From Rhyzopertha dominica (lineage: Eukaryota > Arthropoda > Insecta > Coleoptera > Bostrichidae): a stretch of 64,000 bases of DNA. The notes beneath the pieces were generated by a model. The model was not told the origin of the DNA. It searched no databases and saw only the letters and a program-made list of their open reading frames with translations. Position 1 is the stretch's first letter; the number at the start of each line of letters is the position of its first letter. The stretch is taken from positions 8,184,001 through 8,248,000 of the forward strand of contig QCXZ01000001.1 in the NCBI GenBank assembly GCA_025024175.1, read 5' to 3'. The position numbers and the translations under genes are program-made. This document shows, in pieces, positions 35,801 to 48,100 of the stretch.

Positions 35801-37060
35801 TTACAATTTTGACCGAATTTAAAATGGTTTCGACCCAAGCACGTCGTAGCTCCCTGCAAAGAGAAACCGGCTTACCTACCAAACCCGATATGTTAATAGT
35901 AAAAAAGCTTTATTGTAATAAAATACAAAGATTCAATTAACCCTCGTCAACGTACACTCAAGTCTTGAGCTCATAGACGCCTAGCATCAACACAGAGAGA
36001 GAAAGAGATAGATGCGCGGCACTTTGTATTTCCACAGGCGTTCTCACAGTTGCCAACACTCAGAAAAAAAAAGGTTCACTCACGTTTAATTGCTCCACGA
36101 GTTCTCTGTTCTCTAGCACGCACACGCAATGGGCACCCCGTTAAATCATCCGGATTTTGGGACGGTACCATGTCAACTGCACGACCGGCCGCCCGGCGAA
36201 CAGCCACTATTACTTGGTGGGGGGGGGGGTAAATGAAACCTGCTGGGGGGCTGCCCGCCGAGGGCGGTCGAAGAAACTAAACCAAGAAAGTAGAACTACA
36301 GTTCGGAAAATTTTGGTTTGATTTTATTTTTTTTATGCTAAATGTGATTCCAAAACTGATGCCGTAGACCACAACTTCTCATGGTTTGCTCCTGTAATAC
36401 CACAACTAGCCAAAGAAAATCTGAAATAAACATCGGTGTCAATCCTACACTTCTGCACATTATTTTCAATGATTTTTTGGTTTTAACTAATCATCAATTA
36501 TGGAAAAGAGAATTCTACATGAAAGAGACCATTAATTTTTGTTTTTTTCCCATAAAATGTACAAAAAATATATTTAAATTTGGAGATTTTCAAATCTGGC
36601 GACTTCAACTTTTCTTCCTAATGCATATCACACAATAATAAAACCACAATTCCTGTACTGACTTCAATGTACAAATGATAACTTCACTGTATGCCAGCCA
36701 ACTCACAACTCGCATAATTATATTTGTAAAACACTCGCCAATATAAAATGATCATATGACCTTGGCACATATATCCATATTTTGCTTATTACCCACATAT
36801 GTGGTATGCAAAAACAACATGTGTTTTAATTGTCTATTGTAATGATATATAACCTCCTTAATCTGAACACCTGCCATAGTGCACGATGGTGCAAGATGGT
36901 TACAATCCAATTCATATGCATTTTTCAGAAAATGTCACGAGACGGGACAAATATTGGTCTTGAAATTAATGTTTGTTGTAGAAATTAGTGTGATTTTAAA
37001 AAGAAGTCAAAGTACCCTTTTAACAGTAAAATGCAAATTTATTTATTTAAAATAAAAAAA

Positions 37061-37880
37061 CCGCTGCAAATTGAATCAATACTTCCACATCCAATTGTCA
37101 AAATGACATTTACGTTTTTATTTTTTATTCTATACAATTAGTAATCAGGTTTTGAGCATTTTTTCTCTCTACACAGTTTTTCTTGCGATATTAGCAAAAA
37201 TATATAAATTTAAAAATCAGTTTTTTTCCAAATAACTCGAAAATTATTAACTTAACAAAAAAATTACAAGAGCGCTTTCTGATCAGAAATTTGATTTTCT
37301 ATATTATACAAAAATTTAAAAAAAATCGTACGAGCAGGGTCCAAAACAGGTTTTTTGGAAATATTTTGAAAATATCAAAATTTTGAATAAATTTTCTAAG
37401 ACACTTTTTGTGAGAAATTTTATTTCTTTCCTATCTGATGGTATTTTCATTTTTTGAATATATTAAATGTATTCAGAGATATTTAGGAAAAACCGTTTTC
37501 TTTAACTGACGCTTTTTTGCTACTATCTTCTAAACAGTTTGGTGCACTGAAAATTTATAAGAGCGAATAATACTTGCAGTTATACTACTAATCACATACT
37601 AAAACAAAAAAACAAAAAAATTGCAGAAAAGGTAGTTACACAAACAATAGGTCGCTTTGGGTAGTTGAGATTTATATGTTTGCCAAATTTCAAGTTCATA
37701 TATTAAGTCTTTCGAAAGTACACAAACAAAACCACACAAACACAGACAAGAAATTTGTTTTGGCTCAAATTTTGTTTTTTTTGTGTTTTCGACCATTTTA
37801 AAGCGAATGAGCACAAAAATTTTTGAATTTTTATTTCACGATACAATACTTCCCATCTGTTGGATGTGGAACTAATAATG
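37061..37880 (+). repeat. dispersed repeat, copy 2
   Basis: Direct-orientation copy of 2721-3465, about 34 kb away. It has an extra block of about 70-80 bases near 37160-37235 that the first copy lacks. It has no ORF of note. The shared end motif (TTTCAAGTTCATAT...CTTTCGAAAGT...CACACAAACA) suggests a defined mobile family rather than chance AT-richness. Confidence 0.7.
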
Positions 37881-39102
37881 TGATACTATATCTACTTGTC
37901 ACTTGTATACCCTTTTCCGAAGTATGTTAAAGTTAAAATTACTACTGTTGGTGTCATTTTGCTTCATTTAAAATCCCTAAACTTAAAAGGGTATCAACAC
38001 CTTCACGTCCATTTTGTTTCAAATCCTCTAAGGGTAGAACTTGATCACCAGTTTTATTTTATTCACGAAATTGATAATTTTGTAAATCAGCTTTNTCTGC
38101 AGATTTTCTTTTAAGAAGACAACCTTTTTTTTGTTTAAATTAATTCTTAAATTCAAGGTTATCAAATTTTTTTTCGGAAGATTAGATGTTACAGTGGAGT
38201 TTTTTTTTGATGAAGATTTTATATAAGCCTCAGGGTTAAAATGTTTACTATATACTATCATAGAATGCTTTTCCATAAGTAAGGCTCTTTCCTAGGCTTT
38301 TCTTTTGCTGACCAATTGACAACTTTTACTCTGCCACTATTTTGTGCTGGAAATGAACGGACACTGACACCAGAAAGTTTCTTATTTCCACATTAAAGCC
38401 TATTAGTGGCACTTCACTAAAATGTGAGTTAACTTTCGTTAGTTCTTCACATAGTTAAAAATTATGAGTTTATAAAGTATAAAATATATAAAAAGCGGTG
38501 CAATGTAGACTGCCTCCTTATGGTGCACCTTTGGGCAAGGTGACGTTGGTTGCGGCTGAATGGTCTACACTTACGAACTGCCAAACACGAAGGAATGTGG
38601 AACTAAGTGAATACCTGACCCCGTCTAAGATTTTAGAGAGTAAAACGTGTAAATTTATACTTGCGTAATGTAAATTGTTGGTATTTGATTTTTGAATGTG
38701 CAATGTGTAACATTCAAACGATAATATATATAATTCTTTCAAAGCGTTGCTCATTAGAAAACGTAAATTACGTTGAGTGCAGTTGTTAGTTGAATAATGT
38801 ATTACAAGAAGATGCATGGACCTTAAAAGGCTTGTATTTTTTTTAAGTAAATAAGATAAATTTATAGTTTACCAGAGTTGGCTGTTTGGCAGTGACTATT
38901 TGTGCAATCAAAAATTGTGTACCTTAATTAATTTTGAATCATATGTGATGGCTGCAACCTCATATCAAAATCTAGCTCTACAATTATTATAAAATTAGAT
39001 TCTAGCAAAACTCACCAGATTAAAAAATCTCCCCCCCAAAAAAAATTCACACCACACACCAAAAAAACACCAAACATAAAATATAAACAAATTCTCGGTA
39101 AC

Positions 39103-42100
39103 TCACCAGCTGGCCGCCGCCACGTTCGTGTTGTTCTTCAGCTTGCGCAGCTCCTTCGTCGCCCACGTCGCCAGTGTCTTGGTGCGGCTAATCCTGCTGC
39201 GTCTGCCCTGCGCCAGCATCTCGTTGATGGGCTCGAGGTCGAGCAGCGTGAGCATCGGCATGCCGAAGGCCGAGCACAGGTCGCCGACGAGACCAGCGGC
39301 GACTGCGATCGTCGCATCCGAATGTTCGTTGTCCTGGGCCACGACCGTAATGAACTGGACGATGAAGGGGATGTGCGGTTCGAGGAGCATTACGTCCGGG
39401 TTGGGCGTGGGGCCGTCGCCCTTCAGTCCCTGGATGATGCCCGTGTAGGCGTCGAGGACGCCCTCTCTCAGTTCGTTCAGGTAGTCGATCATGTCGAAGT
39501 CGTTGCGGTCCACCTGGAAGGACGGGATCATTTAATTAATTTTGGATATGTACATATCGGTTTCATAAATAGGTAATTTAAGTTGAATACAGTAGAACAA
39601 AATATTCATTAATTAACATTGTTATCTTTCATCATTACAATGAATTAAAAATTAATTATTTATATAACTAGACTACCAAAACAGAAAAAAATTAACAAAC
39701 ACAGTAGGGCATATATGACAAAAAAATATTATAATTTTTTATCAATTAACTTGAAAATTTTAGATAGCTCAAAAAAGTTAATTAAAATTAACAGAATGGA
39801 GTAGGAATGCAAATATTCTATAAATTTAGGCTGCATAATTTAACTAATAAATATTAAAATGGTAGAAGTTGTTGGAAGAGATTTTTTTTGTGAATTTGAG
39901 TTCAGATTATGGATATTGGGATTTTTCTCAGATGTTTTATATTAGTCATAAGCTAAAAATTATGCAAATTTGAGTACAGGTTGTGGGAATTGGGCATTAT
40001 TACTTTTTTTGAAAATTACGTATAATGAGTCTTGAAGTGCATTTATGTTGTTCCCCTTGCATTCCACTATCAGCCAGACCGGAAAGGGGCCACCAAAAAT
40101 AAATGGCAACATATTTATTCTGACCACTAAAATAAATGTCAAGTTTAGGGTACATTTTTGGTTCTCACTTTTTTATGTTTACAAATAGTACGTTTCCAAC
40201 AACTAGAGTTAGGAATAATCGGATGATTGAAAGAATCGGAATGTTCCGATTCCGAAGACGTTAATAATCGGAATAATATTCGGAATCGGAATAAAGTGAG
40301 CGAAGCGTCGGTCAGAATAGAATCGACACCGCGCGTCGCCTTAGTTCAGGATCTTTCGCTTCGAGTTGCAGTTGGTGTTTATGATTTTCAAATTTAGATG
40401 AGATTTTGTGGTTATACCCTTCAACTTAAAGGATTGTTTTGTGTTGCCCCGTGCAGAAAGATTAGCATGTACAATATTGTATACCTACCTATTATGGCTT
40501 AGTTATAGGTACATGAATGTTGCGTAAAACTATACTTTTTTACTTACCAAAAATTGCATATGGTGTGAATATGTCATTTCTGTATTCTGTATAAATTTTC
40601 AATGAGATCTTGTTATCGGTGTTCAATTTTATTCTCGTATAATTCTTTGTCAACATTATTGAAATTAAAAGCTAACGTCATGTTAATAAAGACAATAGTG
40701 ATAATAATTAAGCAACTCACTGCTTCTGTCAGACAGAATCGTATTGAAGTTTACACAATTTTACACGTTTTTGTATTTGGAAATAATATTACGGAAAGTA
40801 GCACATGAAAAAACGGCATCAATACCGAGCAAATGTAGGCGATCATGTATTTCGACAGGTTTCCAAGTTTTGATATTATAACTTGCCTATGTTTTTGTAT
40901 TGTATTCTACTTGTTTTTGTATTAGTATTTGAACGAATATTCCAACAAAGAGCCAGCGGAATAGCTTATTGTCGGTATCTAACAAGCGCGAGCGGTTGCG
41001 TAATTCGGCAAGTGTCTAAGTTTCGATGCATAACCCACCTTCCTTGCGTGAGTTGTTTCCTATTCTGATTCCAGTAAAAAGTTTTTATCCTGTGGTGGTT
41101 ATCATCGGTATGACAGTAAGCGCGAACCGTGTGCACGGTGAAAATAATCGTATTCCGAATATTCTGAAATAATCGGAATCATCCAAATATTTGAATAATC
41201 GGAAACATTCCGAATATTAATTCGGATAGTCCCAACTCTACCAACAACCCATTGTGATCAAATTTTCAATGCTAGTTAATTTGACCAAAAGTTCACTTAT
41301 GCTGTTGCTTTTACGTTCGTTAACTCTGCCGTGTTGAACCGCTCGTCGCTCTTCACAAATTCCATACCCATGAACATGTTTTTGGTCGGGAGATTATTTG
41401 AAGATGCCCTAACGAAGCCTTCAAAAGCCATAACTCATAAGTACAAAGTACTTACTTTTTCTTGGCATATTTGAATTCACTTGTCACAAAATGAACTCAA
41501 GCAACAAACTGATGAATTGACGGGCTGACGTTGATGCATGACCCCAGATGTAAACAAGCAGCCATTTACAAGTCGGAAGGTACATAAATTTTGTTTTCCC
41601 TGTACTTAAAAAATAATAATTAATTATAAGCTTACCTGCGCCTGTGAAGCCTGCGCCAGGGTCGACAGAACGACATCCAGATATTTCTTGAATTCAGGTC
41701 CTATGCTCAAAACAATGTCTCCAAACACTGACAGAATCTGTGGCTTGACGCTTCGATGTACTGAATTGTTCCCCAAGTTTTCTAATAGCAAAGTCATGAT
41801 CTCATCGCAGTATGGCAGCGCTTTTGTCTTTAGTGCTCTGAATATGTCGCCAGTTAAACCAACAGCAGTTCCGCAAACCTACGAAAAAAAAGACAGACAT
41901 GATTTGAATTTTATGTCTAAATATAACAACTTTTTTGGTGGCAGGGCATAGTTTATAATAACTGGCAATGTTGCTTATGCCTGATATGAAGTCTTATGGT
42001 TTTACATTATCAAAAATATGGTTAATTACAACTTTTAGTAAATTCATATACATGTTCTAATATTGTCAAAATAGCAAAACATCTCACGGAATAATCTTTG

Positions 42101-45100
42101 TTTTGGCCTTTCAGTGCTCAAAACCAAGTTAAAAAAATATATATTGCCATCAAGAAAAAAAAAAAAGACCAATTCAAATTTTAGTGATGAGTTATAACAT
42201 TGTTAAAATTTTGTATACCAGCTTGTTCAAAATGATCTCAACAGCATACAGGAATGGAAAAGTAAATGGCTTCTAACATTAAATAAGGACTGCTGTAATG
42301 TGCTCCATATTGGCTCAATAAATCGGAGACACAGATATGTAATAGATGGTGCAATTGTCACAGGGGTGAAGGACCAGCTGGATCTTGGAATTACAGTGAG
42401 GGAACACTTAAAATGGGAATTACACATCAATAAGAGAGTGAAAAGTATAACTCATTACTTTATCTTATACAAAAGACATTCAGACACGTCAGTAGAACTG
42501 ATGTCACAAATGTATACAATTTATGTGAGACCAATTCTGGATTATAGTGCATGTGTGTGTAGCCCTTATTTTCAAAAGGAAACTGAATGCATGGAAAAGG
42601 TGCAGAGATGCTCCACAAAGCTTACAGGATTTATGAACTATAAAACTTATGAAGGACACCTTGCATATTTTAATTTGTCAAGCTTACAAGATCGTCGAAT
42701 ACGCAGAAACCTTACTGAGTTGTAAAGATTACTAGCAACTACTATGATTGTGAACTCAATTTTCTAGTTTATAATAATAATAATAATCTTAGTGAAGATT
42801 CTAAGAAACTTTACAAGGCAGATGTAATAAGTTGTCTACAATTTTTTTATTTGCAATAGAGTAGTCCATATGTGGAACGCATTGTTGAATGAGACTGTCA
42901 CTTTTAAAAATATGCTAGACGCTAGACAGATATCGAATGTAATTTGAATAGGTAAGTGAATTGGATGGAATTGTGTCTGTATTACTATTGACAATAATGG
43001 TGAGTGTAATCTATTGAAATGTGCATAAAATGTACACTTTTTGTAAATCTTATGCTAGTTCATAAGCAGTAAACCGTCCTACTAGTTTTAAGAAATAATA
43101 AAATATTCTGGATTCAAGATACCGGACCGAAAATTTTTTTACTGGAATTTTACTGGGAATGTACTATGTTCTTGGAAATGTTTGAACGGAAACCGTGTGA
43201 GAACATAAATTCTTATATTTTTGAGTATTTCTTTTGAGAATATTCAATATTCTCTAGTAGAAATTGCGAAGGATGGGAATGCTCATGTAATATTATTGAG
43301 AAGCTTCTTAACTGAGAAATATCGCTTTTTACTCAAATATTACAGAAATTTTTAACAGAATAAAATTTCTCATTACTCCGGAAATGTTCTTGGAAATATT
43401 CTAGATAAGTTTATCAAATGGCCATAAAAAGTAGAAGTTTTATATTTGAGGAAATGTTCTTTGGAATTTCCTAGAAAAGTTTCTGAAGAGATTACTAAAC
43501 GTAAAAAATGTGTCCAGTAACAAGTAAACAAATAGCTATCCTACCTGGTACTCCTGGTAATTCCTCAAACCAATATACAAGAACGGCTTGAAGGCGTCCA
43601 TATACTTCAAAAAACCTTCTCCCAAAACTTCAACCAAAGTCGACACCGCCATCAGTGCGTCCTCCTGTACACCTCCGCTCCTGCACGAGTTCGAATTGAA
43701 CATGGTCAGCATGGCGGTCATGATGGCATCGGAAATTTGGGGCGCATCTTCCGGCGAAACCTTCCTCAGAACCGACTGCAGGGTGCCGCAGAGCAGCGAC
43801 TGCAAATCGTTGTATTGGGAACGATCGTTGTGGCTCGTTATGTGGGTCTCCATCTGGAGGACCTGCTGGAGACGTTCCAGTATGACCATCGTCGTCTTCT
43901 GTACTGTGATGTAACAGTCCTTCGGTGAGTTCTTGACCATTTCCATGAGCGCCTCGTAGGCGGCGGGTCGCAGGTTCGCCTGCGCTCCGTCGGGGCGGTC
44001 GGTCGTCTCGAGCAATTTTTGTACGATGAACTCGAAGTATTGGGAAAGACAGTAGGTGTCGGGGGTGTTGGTGTCTTCGTTTACATCGGCCGCTTCATAC
44101 GCTGCCTCGGCTAGACCTGTTTAAAGATGTGGATTTAGGAGAAAAATGTGTAAAGTAATATTTTGGGTAAAACTCAATTACCCATGAACCAACACCTTTG
44201 CAAGCTTGAACTGAAGAAATTGAATGGAAAATATGATAGTGTAATATTGTCATGAGTATGCAAATTTCTTTGGAACACCACTATTGAAACACTTTGGAAT
44301 GTTACTCGTTCCCCTAGTAACATTCTAGCCCTGTTCATTGTATCAGAAAAGTTGTTCAAAGAACAGAACGTCATCCTTTGGTAACAGAAGAGAACGTTCC
44401 AAGCTTCCCATAGAACATGTTATATTTTCAACGTTAAATGATTCATTTTAACAGAAAGGTTAAACAAAGAATGGAATGTCATGCTTTACTAGGGCTGCCA
44501 TCTCTAAAACCTGCCCACCAGGACTGGAAGCGTAAGTTCCCCGGATTTTGGAGCTTTCACCCCGGACATTCCAATACCTTTTACATTCGCTTACATCTTG
44601 ATTAAAATATATTTTACTCTGTACTTGATAGAAGAAAACTTTAATTTTAAGCATCTTTTGTTGCATGAAATAGTGTGTTTAATCGTTCTTGTGACGACAA
44701 GTGAGTAATTTTGGTTTATTTTTTAACCTTTTCAGGTATTAAATAAAAATTGAACAAACCCAATATTAGTTAAATAAAATTAAATGAACTTGTTTAACTT
44801 TTTATTTTTCCATACAATTAACAATATTTACCCGGACTACAATTTAAACCCCGCCCGGACGCTCCCCGGACGTCTTCCAAACCAGGACAAATCCGGACGG
44901 ATGGCAGCCCTATCCTTTACCAGCCCTCAGTGTTATATCTTGGAACGTGCCGATCATTTGCTTGTGAAGAAAAGTGATACTAAGGTTCACTTTTCCGAAA
45001 AGGAGTAACAGAGCACAATGTTCCTAGTTGTTCACAAAATGAGTTACATTTTGGAACATGAAATGACTAAGCCTTCCTGACGAGCATTAGCCACCATGAT

Positions 45101-48100
45101 GAACATTATCTGTTACCAATGGAACAAAACATTCCCACAGAATTTGTTTTTATTTTGGAATGTGAAATGATGAAGAAAGCACAGCAGCATGCCAACAGCT
45201 AACTGTGCTAGCAAGATTTGTTTTGATGAAAAGGTGAAATAAAGAATGGATCATTACCTTTTAGTAATAAAATATTCTGTTCCTAGTTTCTCACAAAACA
45301 TGTTATATTTTGGTATGTGAGATGATGAAGGAAGTACGAATGCAGACAATCATGCGCTCATGAAGGAACATTTTAGCCAGAGAGGTGGAACAAAGAATGG
45401 AAAGTCATTCTTTGGCATTCCTCACTGTTAGATTTTGGAAAGAGAAATGACAAAGGAAGCGCAACATGGAAACATATGATTGTTTGCTCATGAAGGAAAA
45501 TGTTCACAAGGCGTAACAAAAATGGAACATTATCCTATGACTATGTAAAACAATCTTCCTAACAGTCAGACAGCTGAAGCAAAGAATTAAACATTATTTT
45601 TGATCACGAAACAGAATGTTCCTAGCATCTTACAAAACATGATATTGTTTAATATGAGAAGAAGAGATATGAGAGAAGATGAGTGAGTTCTTAAGTAATA
45701 TTAGTTTCATTGCAAAGGTGAAAGAAAGAATTGAACATTAATCTTTCAGCAACAGAATAAAACATTCCCAAAGAATACGGTATATTTTGTTACCTGAAAT
45801 GGTGAAGGCATTAATGCAAATGCTAGTAAGGTTCATTTTGCTGGAAAGATGGACCCATGAACATTAACCATTTAGAAAAAAAAACAGTACGTTCCCACAG
45901 AAAATTTTATCCATGAGAAACGTATAATAAAGAATGGAATGTTACCCGCTGGTAAAGAAACAAAATGTTTTGAACATCTTAGAGAATGCATTAATTTTAG
46001 AACGTAAAATAATGAAGCCAGTAGCCAACCGAGTACTCGTGGAGGAACGTTTTGTAGGAAAAATGGAACAAAGAATGGAGCATTATGCATTATAATGGAA
46101 TGTTCTAGGTTCCCAAATAACATGTTGCAGTTTGAAATGTGAAATGATGAAAGTAGCACAACAGCATGACAGCAGTCAACTATGCGCTTATGACGGAACA
46201 TGCTAGCAATGTTCATTTTAAAATACAGTGTTCCCTGATCACATGTAGGCTTACATTTAAAAAAATTAAAGGAAAATTATTTAGAACATTTAAAATCGTT
46301 ACTTCATCCATTCATTTTTGTTTAGATAACTGCAATTATGTAGAGCAAAATAATTTCTAAAGATGTAGCATATACTCCATCATATTGCAGAAAAAAACCA
46401 TATTTGATGAACGTCATAGTAGTAAAAGATGGAAAAAACTAGAAGACTAAAAATTTGAAAACAAATTGAGAAAATAAGCAGAGAAACTCATTCATCTGGA
46501 GCTAAAATTTCAGAACTATCACTATAAAGGTATTAAAAAAAAAACTAAAAATAATAAATTGTGAACAGGCCTTACCTGTGAAAGCCCAGCAAACATTGGC
46601 AGCGACCCTTGGTTCAGCTTTAAGTCCATTAATGAAAGCCTCCAATAGTGGCTTCAAGAAAGTTTCGTTGATCGCAGCTTCCGGTATGATCTCGCAGATT
46701 CTGCCAAATGTCCAAGCCGCGGTATCTCTTACTATGACGCTGCTGTCGTACATCAACTCGATCAAAGTGGGCATGGCCTGCTCGACGAGCGGTTTCAACG
46801 TTGCCGTGTCAAGACCTCCCAATATCGAACCAAATGCCATGAGGGAAGCGTCTCTGAACCTAAGAGGAAAGGAACAAAGAAGGGCAAGCGTAAAAGGAAA
46901 AAACTGAAAAAACAATCATCATTACCTCCAGTTTTCAGATTTTATGTTATCCTTGATGAACGGTAGAACATATGGGACGATCTCGTCTTCGCAACAGGTG
47001 GCCAAAAGCATCAAACAGACACCAGCGGCTTTGCTTGGGTTCCAATCGTCTTCGTCGTCTAGTTCTTCCTGCTTTGTGAGTTTTTGAAGCAGGATAGGGA
47101 CAATAAATTGGAGTGCACCTGTGAAAACAGAATGAACCAAATAACATACATATCTAATGTGGTGTGAACTACTGTAATGCACTGTATCTTATAATCTTAC
47201 ATTTCGTATCCTATAATTTTAAGATAATCTAATATAACACATATAAAGCGCCTAAGTTACAACAACCTGTATGTGCCATAAACCAAGTATATAGAATGCA
47301 AAATGTGTTTAAGATATACACAACAGGGCAAAGGCATACAAAAAATAACAAGCATTCAAACAATATATGTACTTAATCAAAATTAAAAGCTGACATAATT
47401 TTACTAAGAAATGATGGTAACTTTCACTGATAAAAATGGCACATTCCTTCGAAAAACGCTTGATGTTAGTTATATTTCTAAGTGTACAGAGTGTTCATGT
47501 TAACAGTTAACAATAACTTTTTTAATTGAAATCGTAAAATATTGGTTTAAATGGGAAAGTTTCTTGATTTTTCGAGAAGAATCTAATGGTGCTTACAAAA
47601 AACAATTGAACATCATCTGTCAGAAATATTGACTACAAGTTCGTTATTTTAAATAGAATGGCCCCACTTTTTATAAAGCATTCGATTTACCATATCAAAT
47701 TGAACAAACTTGTAGTCAATATCTTTGATAGATGATGTTCAATTGTTTTTTTGTAAACATTTAAACCACTATTCTACAATTTCAAATAAAAAAGTTAGCT
47801 ATTGTTGCCTGTTAGTGTATACACCCTGTGTATATATCCATTTTAAGAGCATAGTGAACAATAAATCTATGTGTGACACAGTGTTGCATGGGGGAACAAT
47901 CAACCTGTGATGTGTAACAGCTCTTGTGGAATAAACTTGCAAAACAAAATGATGACATTGACCATTAATTTCAAGTGCAAGTGGGGAATTCATAAAGACA
48001 ATAAATAGGCCCAAGTACTGTTCCTTGAGGAAAACCAGTACGAACACTAAGAGACTCACTCACAGTATTACTGACTCGCAAAACCTGCTTTCCATCACTC

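Larger units (their letters stand above)
30027..39102. other. intergenic region, transposon graveyard
   Basis: No host gene is supported. It holds an RT fragment (30600-30936), a mariner fossil (31090-31520), a DDE fossil (32440-32800) and repeat copy 2 (37061-37880). A GC-rich stretch at 33900-34080 and another at 35820-36260, with a run of about ten G at 36221-36230, are unexplained; the second could be a promoter or 5' exon of transporter B. An ambiguous base lies at 38095. The ORF at 38518-38817 (-) would fall in the importin 3' flank and has no recognisable product. Confidence 0.45.

Noticed and set aside
38518..38817. Minus-strand 99-residue ORF downstream of importin beta-1
   Set aside because: Considered as an alternative C-terminal exon because of the donor at the stop, but the peptide is unconserved in look and no strong acceptor link is evident.
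39128..39576. Plus-strand ORFs of 84-106 residues
   Set aside because: Shadows of the GC-rich last exon of importin beta-1.
44784..45008. Plus-strand 74-residue ORF with basic residues
   Set aside because: It spans the end of a hAT MITE and an array unit, so it is chimeric by insertion.
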